Assembly (NCBI GenBank): GCA_049840835.1
Contig: JASGJG010000009.1
Location: forward strand, 62,001-126,000
DNA: 64,000 nucleotides
Direction: 5' to 3'
Source of the DNA: JANLTX01 sp049840835
GTDB taxonomy: Bacteria; Armatimonadota; Armatimonadia; Armatimonadales; Armatimonadaceae
Position 1 is the first letter of the stretch. Every line of letters begins with the position of its first letter. Of this stretch, positions 43,872 to 53,368 are shown piece by piece. The position numbers were made by a program, and so were the translations under genes. The notes under the pieces were generated by a model. It did not search any database and was not told the origin of the DNA. It worked only from the letters and a program-made list of their open reading frames with translations.

Positions 43872-46800
43872 CAGCCGCGAGAAGCTCGCCACCCGATGGC
43901 GTGAAGCGCAACGAAGAAACAGCATTGGCATAGCGCACCAGTCGCGTGCGCTCCGGGGAAGTTCCGTCTTTGGGCAGCTCCCAGAGCGTGATCTCACCGG
44001 ATTCCCCACCCATTGCTAGATTGCTGGCGTTAGGAGCGAAGGCAAGGCTTTTGACCCCCCGCTCATCGGCCAGAAACGACCACTTTCGTTTTTTTGTAGC
44101 TGTATCCCAGATTATAACCTGCCCATCACCATCTCCGGTAGCCACCAGACTAGCATCTTTAGAGAAGGTCACCGCAGTTGGAAAGCGCGGCAGAGGTATC
44201 TGGGCTGATTGGTAGGGAGTAAAGCCAAGGAAACGGAAAAGCCGCATCTCCCCTTCGCCACGTGCCGCTAGGCGGGTACGAACGCCCAAAGCCAGGGATT
44301 CGCCATCAGGCGAGAACTCTGCGGTTATACACTCCAGCCCGGTCTCTACACGCCCCTTTTCGCGCCAGGTTTTCGTATCCCAGGTGAGAATGGTTCCGGT
44401 CGTATCTACAGTCATCAGTCGGGTGTTGTCTTTGGAAAAGCTGGTTGCCAATATGTCTTTATCCGAAGCGTGTCCCTCGCCTTTACCATTGGTTCGGCGC
44501 GGTAGTACCAGGCGCGGCGGATCCAGTAGCTTTGTGGGTGCTTCCACACGAATCCAGCCGTGACCACCTCCCGCCGCGATTGACTTACCATCATGGGAAA
44601 AAGAAATCGCGCGAACTCCTTCGGGGCCATAAGAGGCTCTTGAATCCGGCATTCCCTTGAGAGACCAGCAGTAGAGCTGTTTGTCCGAACTGCCAGTAGC
44701 CGCCCACTTGCCATCGGGAGAGATAGTGACAGTGTTAGTAACTCCTCCGGAGTTAAACGATGCCCCATCGGTCAGGGTCCATACCTCTGCGGTCCGCCCC
44801 AGGCTGACCGCGACCACTTCACGCCTGCCGGGCCGCCAGCGCACCTCCGAGATGGTATCTGGCAGGCTTCCCACAGTATAGAGGGGGGCTGGCCGCAACG
44901 TGACGGCACCACGAAACCAGATTCTCAGAAGGCCATCGCTGCCTCCTGCGGCCACTAACTGATCATCGCTACTCACATCTCCCGAGAACTGATAACTGAG
45001 CGCACCAAAGTATCGGCGATGTAGATCGCCATTACGAGTAACATAAGACATGCTACTGGGCCGGTCACCCACTAACAGAAGCGTATCGTGCCCGAAGCGG
45101 ATGCCGCTGAGCCCGATACGATTGGAGTTCTCTACCGACGTGCCCAACTCCATATCGCGGTAGATATCGGATTGCCGAATAACGATCTTATGGTCCAGGT
45201 CCCAGAGTTTCAGCCGGCCCCGCTGGTCTCCTGCAGCAAGAACCATGATCCGCTCACCAGAGATCACCTGCTCTCGCACCGCCAGGCAGGTCACCGTACC
45301 GTCCAGGTTCTCCGGGAGATCTTCCAGGGTGCCATCAGACAGGCGGATCAATCGGACACGACTTCCTGGTGCGCTGACCGCGGCATACTTTCCATCGGGA
45401 AGCGGCTCAGCAAGCACGATCCCAATGGTTCCCGGCTCTCCCGCGCGCTTCAGAGGGAGCCGCTTGCGCTCATATAGTACTGCCCCCTGGCGATTCCAGA
45501 ACCGAATCTGTCCATCCTGGTGAGCAGTGAGCAGGGTGCCGTCCGGAAGATAGCAGAGAGAGTTGACCCGCCGCTCTTCCGGGGGAAGTATACGCCCCTC
45601 CAGTTGTTCTGCTTTGCCACGCGCCAGTAGGCGTCCTGTCTGGGCATCGAAGATTGCTACATTGCCATCGTTCCCGCCGATTCCCAGCTCGTTGCCATCC
45701 TTGCGGTATCCCGCACTGTAGCATTCGAAGGGCAGAGTGATACGCAGGCGCTTCTGTATGCCATGTAGCAATGTAGCCCGCAGAGCGCGCGACAGAGAGA
45801 CACTGTTCGGGCTGTTCTTCCACTGGGCAGCAAGGCCTGCCAGGGTATCGACACCGTCGGGCTTGAGGGCTGCTTCCACCTCCGCAATGCGCTGCTGGAG
45901 CGACTGGAGCACAGATTCTGTTTTGCGGAGTGTCTTACCGGCCTCTGTGGCAGATTTTTGCGCTTGTTGTGTTATTACCGTCTGCTCATTGGCTTTACGT
46001 TGCGCGTCGGCTGCCTGGCGAGATGCCACCGCTTTAGCTTCCTGGAGCGTTTTGGCTTCTGCCTGAAGCTGCTGGTTCTTCGCGCTTGCCTGAGATAAAG
46101 AGCGTGTTGCCGCTGCGTTCTCCTCGCTCAGGCGTTTCTGTCGGATGCCGAGGTTGCTGATGTTGCCTTGAAGGTCTTGAACTCGCCTATCGAGTTTTTT
46201 TGCTATGGTGCGGCTATCCAGAGCATCGCGCTCGGCGCTGCGCGCCCGGCTCATTCCCCACCAGGCCGCAGAACCGAGGACTCCGAGGACGCTATAAAGA
46301 ACGGTGGCACGAAGAAAGCCGCGCCGCTGGGCCTGTTTCTGCCGTCGAATCTCCGCATCTGGCAGGCTTTCCGCGACCCATTTTCGGTCGAAAACCTGAG
46401 CGATGATGCGATTGCGTATTCGCAGCCGACCTCTATCGAGACGCACGATACCGGCCAGCCGAAGGGTTTCCGCGCAAGGATCTGCCGGATCGAACGGAGC
46501 GCCTAGAGGAGACTGAGCCGCTTTCAGGAGCAGCAAAGTAGGTACCAGGTCGGAGTCTCCCCGCCGCACCCTGTCCGCAGCAAACGCCAGATGGACCTCT
46601 GACTCACGAGCGCTACGGGAAAGAAAGCGCTCCGCACACTCTCGGTCCACATCTTTTATAGACTTCGCGCTGGAAGTGACCACAGCGCTACAGAGGCGTT
46701 GCGTGAGATAGGGCTGGCCCCCTGTCCAGTAAAGCACTCGCTTTAATAGATGTGGCAGCGGCAAGAGGCCGGAGAGGGGGCTGGCTTCCTCGAAAGTAAA

Positions 46801-47421
46801 GTCGGATAGGTCGATACGCTGACCGATATTGAATGGGGTTGTTCGAACATCATCGATTAATTGCGAAGGGGAGGCAGCCCCACTGAGACATACCGTGAGC
46901 TTTTTCAGAACCGGCTTATGGTTACGTTCCTGGTAGAGCATCCTGAGAGAGGCGAAGAACTCATCGGTAGAAAACGATAGGGTCCGTACCGCGTCGATTT
47001 CATCGATGAACACGCAGAGAGGCTCGGAGTCCGCTTCGCCCAAGATAGCTTCTACGACTTTGGTCCAGCGAAGCACCGGGCTGAGTACTTCCGTCTTTGT
47101 CCAGGTGTACTCCGCAAGCGAGGATAGGCCCAGTGGTTCTGCAAGCTGGAAGGCCATGCCTGCATACCATTGCTCCGGAGTAACCAGTGCTCCCAGTCCG
47201 CTGACATCGATCCAGGCGACCCGGATTCCTTTACGGCGAAGCTCATCGGCAGTGCGTACCAGCAGCGATGATTTTCCTACCTGTCGTGAATCCAGAAGAT
47301 AGCAGAATTTACCGACTTGCAGCGCTTCCAGTAACTGCCAGTCCGCCGTACGGTGGACATAGGACGGCGCATCCTGTGGTAGTGCCCCACCCGCAGTGAA
47401 TGGATTTGCCTTACGCTGCAT
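43789..47421 (-). CDS. AAA-like ATPase with coiled coil and WD40 propeller
   Basis: 1210 aa. The N-terminal AAA_35-type ATPase has YLLDSRQVGKSSLLVRTAD (P-loop), CVFIDEIDAV (Walker B) and VCLSGAASPSQL. A TM-like segment (FLRATVLYSVLGVLGSAAWWG) and a coiled coil (about 395-520) follow, then about ten WD40 blades (AIFDAQTGRLLARG; KLWDLDHKIVIRQ; LYCWSLKGM; IIWDTATKKRKWSF). STAND-like signalling ATPases with propellers sense ligands and assemble. The 83-bp antisense overlap with the convergent AAA-like regulator gene could couple their levels. Confidence 0.88.
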   Translation of the reverse strand: MQRKANPFTAGGALPQDAPSYVHRTADWQLLEALQVGKFCYLLDSRQVGKSSLLVRTADELRRKGIRVAWIDVSGLGALVTPEQWYAGMAFQLAEPLGLSSLAEYTWTKTEVLSPVLRWTKVVEAILGEADSEPLCVFIDEIDAVRTLSFSTDEFFASLRMLYQERNHKPVLKKLTVCLSGAASPSQLIDDVRTTPFNIGQRIDLSDFTFEEASPLSGLLPLPHLLKRVLYWTGGQPYLTQRLCSAVVTSSAKSIKDVDRECAERFLSRSARESEVHLAFAADRVRRGDSDLVPTLLLLKAAQSPLGAPFDPADPCAETLRLAGIVRLDRGRLRIRNRIIAQVFDRKWVAESLPDAEIRRQKQAQRRGFLRATVLYSVLGVLGSAAWWGMSRARSAERDALDSRTIAKKLDRRVQDLQGNISNLGIRQKRLSEENAAATRSLSQASAKNQQLQAEAKTLQEAKAVASRQAADAQRKANEQTVITQQAQKSATEAGKTLRKTESVLQSLQQRIAEVEAALKPDGVDTLAGLAAQWKNSPNSVSLSRALRATLLHGIQKRLRITLPFECYSAGYRKDGNELGIGGNDGNVAIFDAQTGRLLARGKAEQLEGRILPPEERRVNSLCYLPDGTLLTAHQDGQIRFWNRQGAVLYERKRLPLKRAGEPGTIGIVLAEPLPDGKYAAVSAPGSRVRLIRLSDGTLEDLPENLDGTVTCLAVREQVISGERIMVLAAGDQRGRLKLWDLDHKIVIRQSDIYRDMELGTSVENSNRIGLSGIRFGHDTLLLVGDRPSSMSYVTRNGDLHRRYFGALSYQFSGDVSSDDQLVAAGGSDGLLRIWFRGAVTLRPAPLYTVGSLPDTISEVRWRPGRREVVAVSLGRTAEVWTLTDGASFNSGGVTNTVTISPDGKWAATGSSDKQLYCWSLKGMPDSRASYGPEGVRAISFSHDGKSIAAGGGHGWIRVEAPTKLLDPPRLVLPRRTNGKGEGHASDKDILATSFSKDNTRLMTVDTTGTILTWDTKTWREKGRVETGLECITAEFSPDGESLALGVRTRLAARGEGEMRLFRFLGFTPYQSAQIPLPRFPTAVTFSKDASLVATGDGDGQVIIWDTATKKRKWSFLADERGVKSLAFAPNASNLAMGGESGEITLWELPKDGTSPERTRLVRYANAVSSLRFTPSGGELLAAVSDGSWRQIPVSAQEVWKRVQQVLAAR

Positions 47422-47427
47422 TTTCTC

Positions 47428-47433
47428 ATTGTA
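47428..47433 (-). promoter_or_regulatory. -10 box TACAAT for leaderless start at 47421
   Basis: TACAAT, six bases (GAGAAA), then ATG on the minus strand. TTAGAA lies 17 bp upstream as a weak -35. Confidence 0.5.
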
Positions 47434-47511
47434 ACCTCACGATAAGCCATTTCTAACGTGTTGTCAGAACTCTGTCAGTCTAATGACGCAAAGTTCTTGT
47501 ATCAATGGACC

Positions 47512-48135
47512 ATGGAACTTGTGGGAAAGACCGTGTGCATCGATCCTGGGCACCCGTCTGAGATTGGAGATGGCACACGGGGCAAGCAAATTACCGAGCT
47601 ACACGCGGCCTGGCTCGTGGCCTTAAAGCTAAAGGCTCTGCTTGAAGAGCGCGGAGCAAAGGTTGTCCTAACAAAATCCAGTGAGCGCCAGATGGTACGA
47701 AACCGCCGGAGAGCGGAGATCGCAAACGGCTACCAGGCTGACCTTATGGTGCGCCTGCACTGTGACTCGGAATCCGGTTCAGGCTTCGCTATCTACTACC
47801 CCACACGGCAAGGGCGGGCCAAGGATGGAAAGGTGGGGCCAAACGCGGCGGTGCTTGTCGCCTGCCGACCCGTGGCGGAGAAGTTCTACCGGGGCTTTGC
47901 CGCAACGATAGGACGAGCGCTGAAAAATAGAGGCCTGAAGTCTGACCTAGCGACCCTTATTGGAGGTCAGCAGGGAGCGCTGACCGGTTCGATCTACTCC
48001 CAGGTTCCCGTTGTGCTTGTGGAGATGTGTGTGCTGAGTAACCCGAAAGATGATGTCTGGATAGCAAGCAATGCTGGTCAGGCAAAAATGGCCGATGCTC
48101 TGGCGGCAGGTATAGAAGCCGCTATCGGTGAGTGA
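47512..48135 (+). CDS. N-acetylmuramoyl-L-alanine amidase (AmiC/Amidase_3)
   Basis: 207 aa from the ATG at 47512, just before the domain; a GTG at 47458 is less likely. The zinc-amidase motifs are complete: IDPGHP (His14), Glu29 in QITELHAA, LHCDS (His83) and the catalytic Glu in VLVEMCVLSN. It cleaves the bond between MurNAc and L-Ala. No signal peptide is visible, so it may act on internalised or released fragments, or be secreted by another route. Followed 14 bases later by a small secreted protein gene. Confidence 0.88.
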   Translation: MELVGKTVCIDPGHPSEIGDGTRGKQITELHAAWLVALKLKALLEERGAKVVLTKSSERQMVRNRRRAEIANGYQADLMVRLHCDSESGSGFAIYYPTRQGRAKDGKVGPNAAVLVACRPVAEKFYRGFAATIGRALKNRGLKSDLATLIGGQQGALTGSIYSQVPVVLVEMCVLSNPKDDVWIASNAGQAKMADALAAGIEAAIGE

Positions 48136-48149
48136 GAGAGAAAAATACA

Positions 48150-48545
48150 ATGAAAAAATGGCTGTTGATAACGCTACTGATCACCGGTTTCGGCGCAACA
48201 ATCAGTACCGCAAGAGCGCAAGAGCGTCCTATGGAGACCTATCGGGCGCGACTCAGTGCCAGAGATCATGTTAGCAGCAGGGGAGAACGCCTGAAAAAGC
48301 CTGCGGCGATTATCCGCCAGGACCGGGCTAACTTCCATAAGTTCGGAAAGCGAGACTCCGAAGATGGGTACGACTCGTTCTTTTCCAAATCCTCAAACAG
48401 GGATCGCCTGGAGAAACTACTGGAGCGAGGAACCATCTCGCGTAGCGCCCGCAATCTCATCGTGAATGGCAATCCCTTGATCGAGGTGCAAATATATAAG
48501 AATCGAGTCAGCGTCTCTGTTGCCACAGGCGGCGTCTGGGACTGA
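48150..48545 (+). CDS. Small secreted basic protein, unknown
   Basis: 131 aa from the ATG at 48150 with a signal peptide (KKWLLITLLITGFGATIS, cut after ARA). The mature protein is Arg/Lys/Ser-rich with a C-terminal beta segment (NPLIEVQIYKNRVSVSVATGG). In tandem with the amidase gene (14-bp gap); may be its partner. No family recognised. Confidence 0.6.
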   Translation: MKKWLLITLLITGFGATISTARAQERPMETYRARLSARDHVSSRGERLKKPAAIIRQDRANFHKFGKRDSEDGYDSFFSKSSNRDRLEKLLERGTISRSARNLIVNGNPLIEVQIYKNRVSVSVATGGVWD

Positions 48546-48609
48546 TAATCTTACTGCGCGCGCTGGAGCGTATCTACTGGCCAAGGCTCTAAGATTAGAG
48601 CAACCGAAC

Positions 48610-48644
48610 ACTCCCATTCGAGAAGACTGGGTAGGAATGGGAGT
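48610..48644 (+). terminator. Hairpin terminator after the amidase unit
   Basis: 10-bp perfect arms (48610-48619, 48635-48644) followed by AATTTC. A smaller CTCTAA-GA-TTAGAG hairpin precedes it at 48585. The T-run is weak. Confidence 0.5.
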
Positions 48645-48702
48645 AATTTCATAGCTTTGGGGTTTGCTTTGTTCCGAGCTGTTTCACTATGGACAGGCAT
48701 CA

Positions 48703-51627
48703 TCAGGAATCAGAATCCTTCAGGGCAAGCGCCGCTGCCTGCTCCATCGTCATCGCGCGTCCTTGCGCCCATACCCCAGAGAACACCTCGTTGCCCAGCG
48801 TCTCCCGCGCTCCCGCGACGGCGCGGTTGTATGGCTCGCGCATACTGGGGGGAATCGGCAGACCAAGGTTCTCGCGCTGGGCTTCTCCTACTCCCCACAG
48901 CGCGGCGGCGCGTTCCAGCGCACTCTCTACGACGGCCAACCCGGCAAACGCTTCCAGGGAGTAAACCATCCCACTCCGATCGCCGATCTCTCTCTTAATG
49001 ACCAGACTCTCTTCATAGCGGGCTCGCGCTGCGCGATAATCCCCCTCGGCGGAGGCGACATCCCCCAGACTGTGAAGTGCCTGAGCCATGCCGTATTTGT
49101 CGGCGAACTCCTGAAAGAGGGCCAGACTCTCCTCCTGACAGTCCCGCGCGGAGGCGTAGTTGCCCAGAGCGCAGTACGCATCTCCCAGACTATTGAGCGA
49201 GTAGGGCATGCCGTATCGGTCCCCGATATCTCTGCGGATGGTCAAACCCTGCTCCAGAAAGGCTCGTGCCGCCCCATAGTCGCCCTGAGCATGGACCATG
49301 TTTCCCAGAGTTGTGAGCGACCAGGCATAGCCATTCCGATCCTCGATCTCCACCAGGATTACCAGGCTCTCGTCCAGATAGGCGCGAGCCATGGCATACT
49401 CGCCCTGAGCCGAGGCGGCTCTGCCCAGGCAGATGAGTGAAATAGCCATGCCCCTCTGGTCGCCTATCTCCCGCTGAATGACCAGGCTCTCCTCCAGGTA
49501 GGCGCGTGCTGGACGATAGTCGCCCAGATCGGAGGCGATAATCCCCAGATCCTGGAGCGCGACGGCCATGCCGTGTCGGTCTCCGATCTGCCTGCGGATG
49601 CTCAGGCTCTCTTCATGAAAGGAATGCGCCGAAGCAAAGTCACCCTGCATCATGGCCAGAACGCCCGCCCCGCTCAGCGCCTTTGCCCGCTCCTGCGTTG
49701 GTTCCTGAGCGCCTGACTTCCGTAGCTGCCGCTCACACCAATCCCGGCCCTCCGAAAGGAGCGCCCGTGTACTCCAGAACTGATACAGCGCCCCACAAAG
49801 CCGCAATCCCGTGCCAAGGCCCTCTTCCGACAGGCTCCACTCCAGCGCCGCCCGCAGGTTGCCGTGCTCTTCCTCCAGGCACTGCATCCACTCTTGCTGC
49901 TCCGGCCCGGTCAGCTTCGGTTCCACCTCCTCTGCCAGCGCCAGGAAGTAGCTCCCATGCCATGTCCGCACGCTTGCAACCATTTCACTGCCCTGCTCCG
50001 CCAACCGATCCCGCCCATACTGGCGCACCGTCTCCAACAGCCGGTAGCGAACGCGCGATCCCAGCTCTTCCACGACCACCAGGCTCTTGTCACACAGGGA
50101 GGTAAGCAGGTCCAGTACTTCCCAGTCTTCAATCGGTGTCTCGCTATCGGAGCACACTCTCTCGGCTGCTTCCATAGTCCAGCCGCCCGCAAAGACCGAG
50201 AGGCGACGAAAGAGAGTCTTCTCCTGCTCGGTCAGCAGGTCGTAGCTCCAGTCGATCAGAGCGCGCAAAGTCTGCTGGCGCGGGAGTGCGGTACGGCTCC
50301 CACCAGTCAACAGCCGAAAACACTGGTCCAGTTTGCCATTGATGTCTTCCACGGACAGGATTCGAACCCGCGCCGCCGCCAGCTCGATAGCCAGTGGAAT
50401 GCCGTCCAGATGGTTGCAGATGGAAGCCAGAGCTGGTGCATTCTGGTTCGTCACGCGGAACGTCGCCTGCACCTGCACCGCCCGGTCTATAAACAGACGG
50501 ACGGCTTCGTAAAGTGGCAGCGTCTCTGGAGTCTGGGCTTGTTTGGGATCTGGCAGGGAGAGCGAAGGCACACGATAGGTCGTTTCTCCCGCGATGCCCA
50601 AGCTCGCCCGGCTGGTAGCGAGGATGAGGACACCTGGGCACTGGCGCAGAAAGGCATTGGCCAGTTTCGCACAGGCCTCCAATACATGTTCGCAGTTGTC
50701 CAGAATCAGCAGGAGATTCTGGCTCTTCAGGTATTCCGTCAGCGTCTGTTGAATCGGCTTTCCTGGCTCTTCCTTTAGCCCCAGTACATCTGCCGCCGCC
50801 TGCGGAACCAGCGCAGGGTCGGAGAGCGCAGCCAACTCTACCATCCAGACGCCGTCGCGCATGTCGTCCAACACCTCTGCCGCGGCCTGCATCGCGAGGC
50901 GTGTCTTGCCGGTGCCGCCGCTACCGGTAAGGGTCAGCAGTCGGGTCTTTTGCAGCCAGTCGGTTACCTCGGCTCGCTCCTTCTCCCTTCCGACGAAGTT
51001 GGTGAGCTGTTGCGGCAGGTTGTGTTTCAGCTCAGGGTTACTCAGTGAGCGTAGGGGAAGGTCGTTGGCGGGCAGATCCGGGTGTAACAGTTGGAAGACG
51101 GCTTCGGGGCGGCTCAGGTCCTTGAGGCGATGCTCACCCAGACTGCGCAGCTCCACGCCATCAGGCAGGTGATCCCGGCTCAGCTCGTAGGTACTCTGCG
51201 ATAGGAGGCTCTGGCCGCCATGACCGATGGCGAGTAGCCTTGCGACGCGGTTGACAGGTGGGCCGAAATAGTCATTGTCACGGCTTTCCACCGCTCCAGT
51301 GTGCAGCGCCATGCGCACCTTGATCGGTGTCTCTGCCGGCCACACCTGGCGGGCCAGGGCAATCTGACAGGCGAGCATGGCGGCGACAGCATCCGGAGCG
51401 GTGGTGAATGCAGCACAGAAGGCATCTCCCATGGTCTTGAAAACATGGCCGTTCGCCTCCACGATGGCATTGCGCATCAGGATGTCGTGGCTGGCAAGAG
51501 CCAAACGCATCTGCTCCGGTTGCGCCTCCCAGAGCCTGGTGCTGCCCTCGATATCGGTGAAGAGAAAGGTGACAGTTCCCGATGGACTCATAGTCATAGC
51601 GGGCGCCAGGCTATCTTCGTTTAACAT
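48703..51627 (-). CDS. Class III adenylate cyclase-STAND ATPase-TPR regulator
   Basis: 974 aa. Residues 15-180 are a class III cyclase: FTDIEGST (Asp25) and FKTMGDAF (Lys64 for adenine, Asp68), with GPPVNRVARL supplying the transition-state residues. Then an NB-ARC/STAND ATPase (LTLTGSGGTGKTRLA, LLLILDNCEHVLEA, LILATSRASLGI, GIPLAIELAAARV), a winged-helix region, and six 40-residue TPR repeats (662-901). The combination resembles ATPase-LuxR-type regulators with the HTH replaced by a cyclase, making cAMP output a likely role. TACAAT lies 9 bases before the ATG. Confidence 0.92.
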   Translation of the reverse strand: MLNEDSLAPAMTMSPSGTVTFLFTDIEGSTRLWEAQPEQMRLALASHDILMRNAIVEANGHVFKTMGDAFCAAFTTAPDAVAAMLACQIALARQVWPAETPIKVRMALHTGAVESRDNDYFGPPVNRVARLLAIGHGGQSLLSQSTYELSRDHLPDGVELRSLGEHRLKDLSRPEAVFQLLHPDLPANDLPLRSLSNPELKHNLPQQLTNFVGREKERAEVTDWLQKTRLLTLTGSGGTGKTRLAMQAAAEVLDDMRDGVWMVELAALSDPALVPQAAADVLGLKEEPGKPIQQTLTEYLKSQNLLLILDNCEHVLEACAKLANAFLRQCPGVLILATSRASLGIAGETTYRVPSLSLPDPKQAQTPETLPLYEAVRLFIDRAVQVQATFRVTNQNAPALASICNHLDGIPLAIELAAARVRILSVEDINGKLDQCFRLLTGGSRTALPRQQTLRALIDWSYDLLTEQEKTLFRRLSVFAGGWTMEAAERVCSDSETPIEDWEVLDLLTSLCDKSLVVVEELGSRVRYRLLETVRQYGRDRLAEQGSEMVASVRTWHGSYFLALAEEVEPKLTGPEQQEWMQCLEEEHGNLRAALEWSLSEEGLGTGLRLCGALYQFWSTRALLSEGRDWCERQLRKSGAQEPTQERAKALSGAGVLAMMQGDFASAHSFHEESLSIRRQIGDRHGMAVALQDLGIIASDLGDYRPARAYLEESLVIQREIGDQRGMAISLICLGRAASAQGEYAMARAYLDESLVILVEIEDRNGYAWSLTTLGNMVHAQGDYGAARAFLEQGLTIRRDIGDRYGMPYSLNSLGDAYCALGNYASARDCQEESLALFQEFADKYGMAQALHSLGDVASAEGDYRAARARYEESLVIKREIGDRSGMVYSLEAFAGLAVVESALERAAALWGVGEAQRENLGLPIPPSMREPYNRAVAGARETLGNEVFSGVWAQGRAMTMEQAAALALKDSDS
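48925..49644 (-). repeat. Six in-frame 120-bp tandem repeats (TPR units)
   Basis: Six consecutive 40-codon units, each starting GDY/GDF/GEY/GNY and containing ARAYLEESL and IGDRxGM. Unit length is constant with no linkers, so unequal recombination could change the copy number. Confidence 0.85.
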
Positions 51628-51871
51628 GCCAATCGCATTGTAACTCCCAGAGAGCGTTGCAATATCACTCCTAAATTATTGACAAGGGGCTTTCTTAGAA
51701 ATTGCTATTTCCGGTGCCGGGAAAATGGGGAGAATGTCCCCTTACTCCTTAGAGGCGCTCCGGCACTACACAAGAAATAGAGGAAGTGAATCATCGGTGT
51801 CGTATCTGTTCTGGCACTGATAAATTTGACCTGGATCTCTTGATACTGCCTTCTACCCTTTAAAGGTAACT

Positions 51872-52285
51872 ATGAAGACTACCTCTCTCAAATTAGCGTG
51901 TATCGTTGGTATCCTGCTAGCTATAGCTGGCGTTACTTGCTCTGGGTGTGGCAGCTCGCCAGCGCCCACTCTGATAGGAACCTGGACACGTGCCGCGATA
52001 GGCCAACCAGGCCAGGCAGAAAGCGCACTGGCGACTTGCCCTGGCTCCATTTCAGTAGATGGCTCTCCCGTGTCCTGCAGGGCTAGTGACCAACTCATCA
52101 TCGATACAAACGCCCTGGTGATAATAGATATGGTGGATGCAGAGGGGCGGCCCACGCAAACCTCGGGTACCTACAGCACACCAGAAGGCTCGGAAAGCCA
52201 GCTCACACACAGCAAGCTGCTGGTGGAAACCACGCTGGATGGTGGGACTCATACAGCACTCTACGTCCGGTCTGATCCATCATGA
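51872..52285 (+). CDS. Lipoprotein, unknown
   Basis: 137 aa: signal peptide with cysteines at VTCSGC (lipidation most likely on the second), then a short beta-rich domain starting LIGTWTRA, a start typical of lipocalin-like test domains, with SGTYSTPEGSESQLT later. A TTGACA at 51679 is 180 bp upstream but its -10 is poor. No family assigned. Confidence 0.6.
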   Translation: MKTTSLKLACIVGILLAIAGVTCSGCGSSPAPTLIGTWTRAAIGQPGQAESALATCPGSISVDGSPVSCRASDQLIIDTNALVIIDMVDAEGRPTQTSGTYSTPEGSESQLTHSKLLVETTLDGGTHTALYVRSDPS

Positions 52286-52339
52286 AACACAGCACTGTCA
52301 GGCTCACTTTCCTGCTCGCTGTCGCAGGGGGGAAGTAGA

Positions 52340-52726
52340 TTGAGCAACTCTATCGACGAAAAGCCACTCCCAGGCCCGCCCGGACCGCCGAAGGGGTTTT
52401 CTTGGCTTCAGATTTTGATAATCTTCATCGTATTGATGCTGCTCGGCGTCTGGTTCCTTGCCGCAAATAGGCCTACCACTTCGCCGGAACCAGCAGTGCG
52501 GGCAGATATGGCGCGTGAATTGGCGTCGCAAGGATATAGCGTTTCGCCATGGGCAGGTAGAAAAGGCCCTATGTACATCGTGGTACCCAGGGCAAAAGTC
52601 AGCCTAACCAAGATGCAAGCAAGCGAACTTGCGCAATTTATAAGTAAGAAGCTTAAGGGGGCTGGTGTTGATTCCGATGTGTATATTCGTACCCCGCAAG
52701 GCCAGACCATCGCAGTAGCCAAATAA
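52340..52726 (+). CDS. Single-pass membrane protein, unknown
   Basis: 128 aa with a TTG start, supported by GGGGGGAAG five bases upstream. A Pro-rich cytoplasmic head is followed by one TM helix (WLQILIIFIVLMLLGVWFLAA) and a periplasmic domain (MARELASQGYSVSPWAG ... YIVVPRAKVSLTKMQA) of alternating helix and strand, possibly SPOR- or DUF-like. Follows the lipoprotein gene by 54 bp. Confidence 0.55.
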   Translation: MSNSIDEKPLPGPPGPPKGFSWLQILIIFIVLMLLGVWFLAANRPTTSPEPAVRADMARELASQGYSVSPWAGRKGPMYIVVPRAKVSLTKMQASELAQFISKKLKGAGVDSDVYIRTPQGQTIAVAK

Positions 52727-52805
52727 TGAAACGAAACTCTCCACTGTTCGCCCTCATCACCCTTGCTCAGCCAGCCAACGCCGGAAACAAATGACTTCTA
52801 TGCCG

Positions 52806-53057
52806 TCATCGCGTCAAGCTGACTCTGCGTAGTATCTTTGCCATCCCTCCAACGAGGAGGGACACTCCCCCTGCAGCCAGAACGACAATAAGCAGGATGC
52901 TCTTTGTTTGCAGCACTTCGGTAACTCCGAAACGCAGAAAGCTATAAACGGCGATGCTCCAGCGCAAGAAGTGAGACGCCAACGTCCCACAGAGAATCAG
53001 TGCCGCAATAGAGATTGTCCTGCGAGCTTCTTTCGTAAAAACGTACCTTTTCTGCAT
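52806..53057 (-). CDS. Small two-TM membrane protein
   Basis: About 83 aa from the ATG at 53057 (TTG at 53084 possible). Two helices (IAALILCGTLASHFLRWSI; ILLIVVLAAGGVSLLVGGMA) are separated by a short polar turn, with a basic C-terminus. Nothing further can be said. Confidence 0.45.
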   Translation of the reverse strand: MQKRYVFTKEARRTISIAALILCGTLASHFLRWSIAVYSFLRFGVTEVLQTKSILLIVVLAAGGVSLLVGGMAKILRRVSLTR

Positions 53058-53368
53058 ATCCTCAACTCTTCCCGAGAGAGCCAACTTGCAGTCTATTCTC
53101 AGCTAGCAGGGGACGAAGCGCCTCCCCATTGTGGCGGATTTTGAATCTCTACTTCACGGCTGATGCGCTCAGGAATGCAGCAAAGCACTCGGAATGCCGC
53201 TGGTAAGATCGGGCACTCATTTACCTTACAAGCCTGTCAGGATATTTCTGAAAACCATTTGCAGAGCATTGCATATCAAAGCTCTGTAGAAGCTAGCAAA
53301 CAGCTCTCACCCTGGGGGAGCAGGTTGTACTAACACCTGTCACCCGCGGCGCCCGAAAGACCAAACCT
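53058..53368. other. Intergenic region, no gene seen
   Basis: 311 bases between divergent genes. No convincing coding frame, RNA fold or strong promoter found. The 3' part must carry the promoter of the 174-aa gene at 53369, which also lacks a clear ribosome-binding site. Confidence 0.4.

Noticed and set aside
50343..50375. GGATTCGAACCCGCG, a tRNA T-arm-like string
   Set aside because: It lies within the STAND ATPase coding sequence and no acceptor, D or anticodon stems can be built around it.
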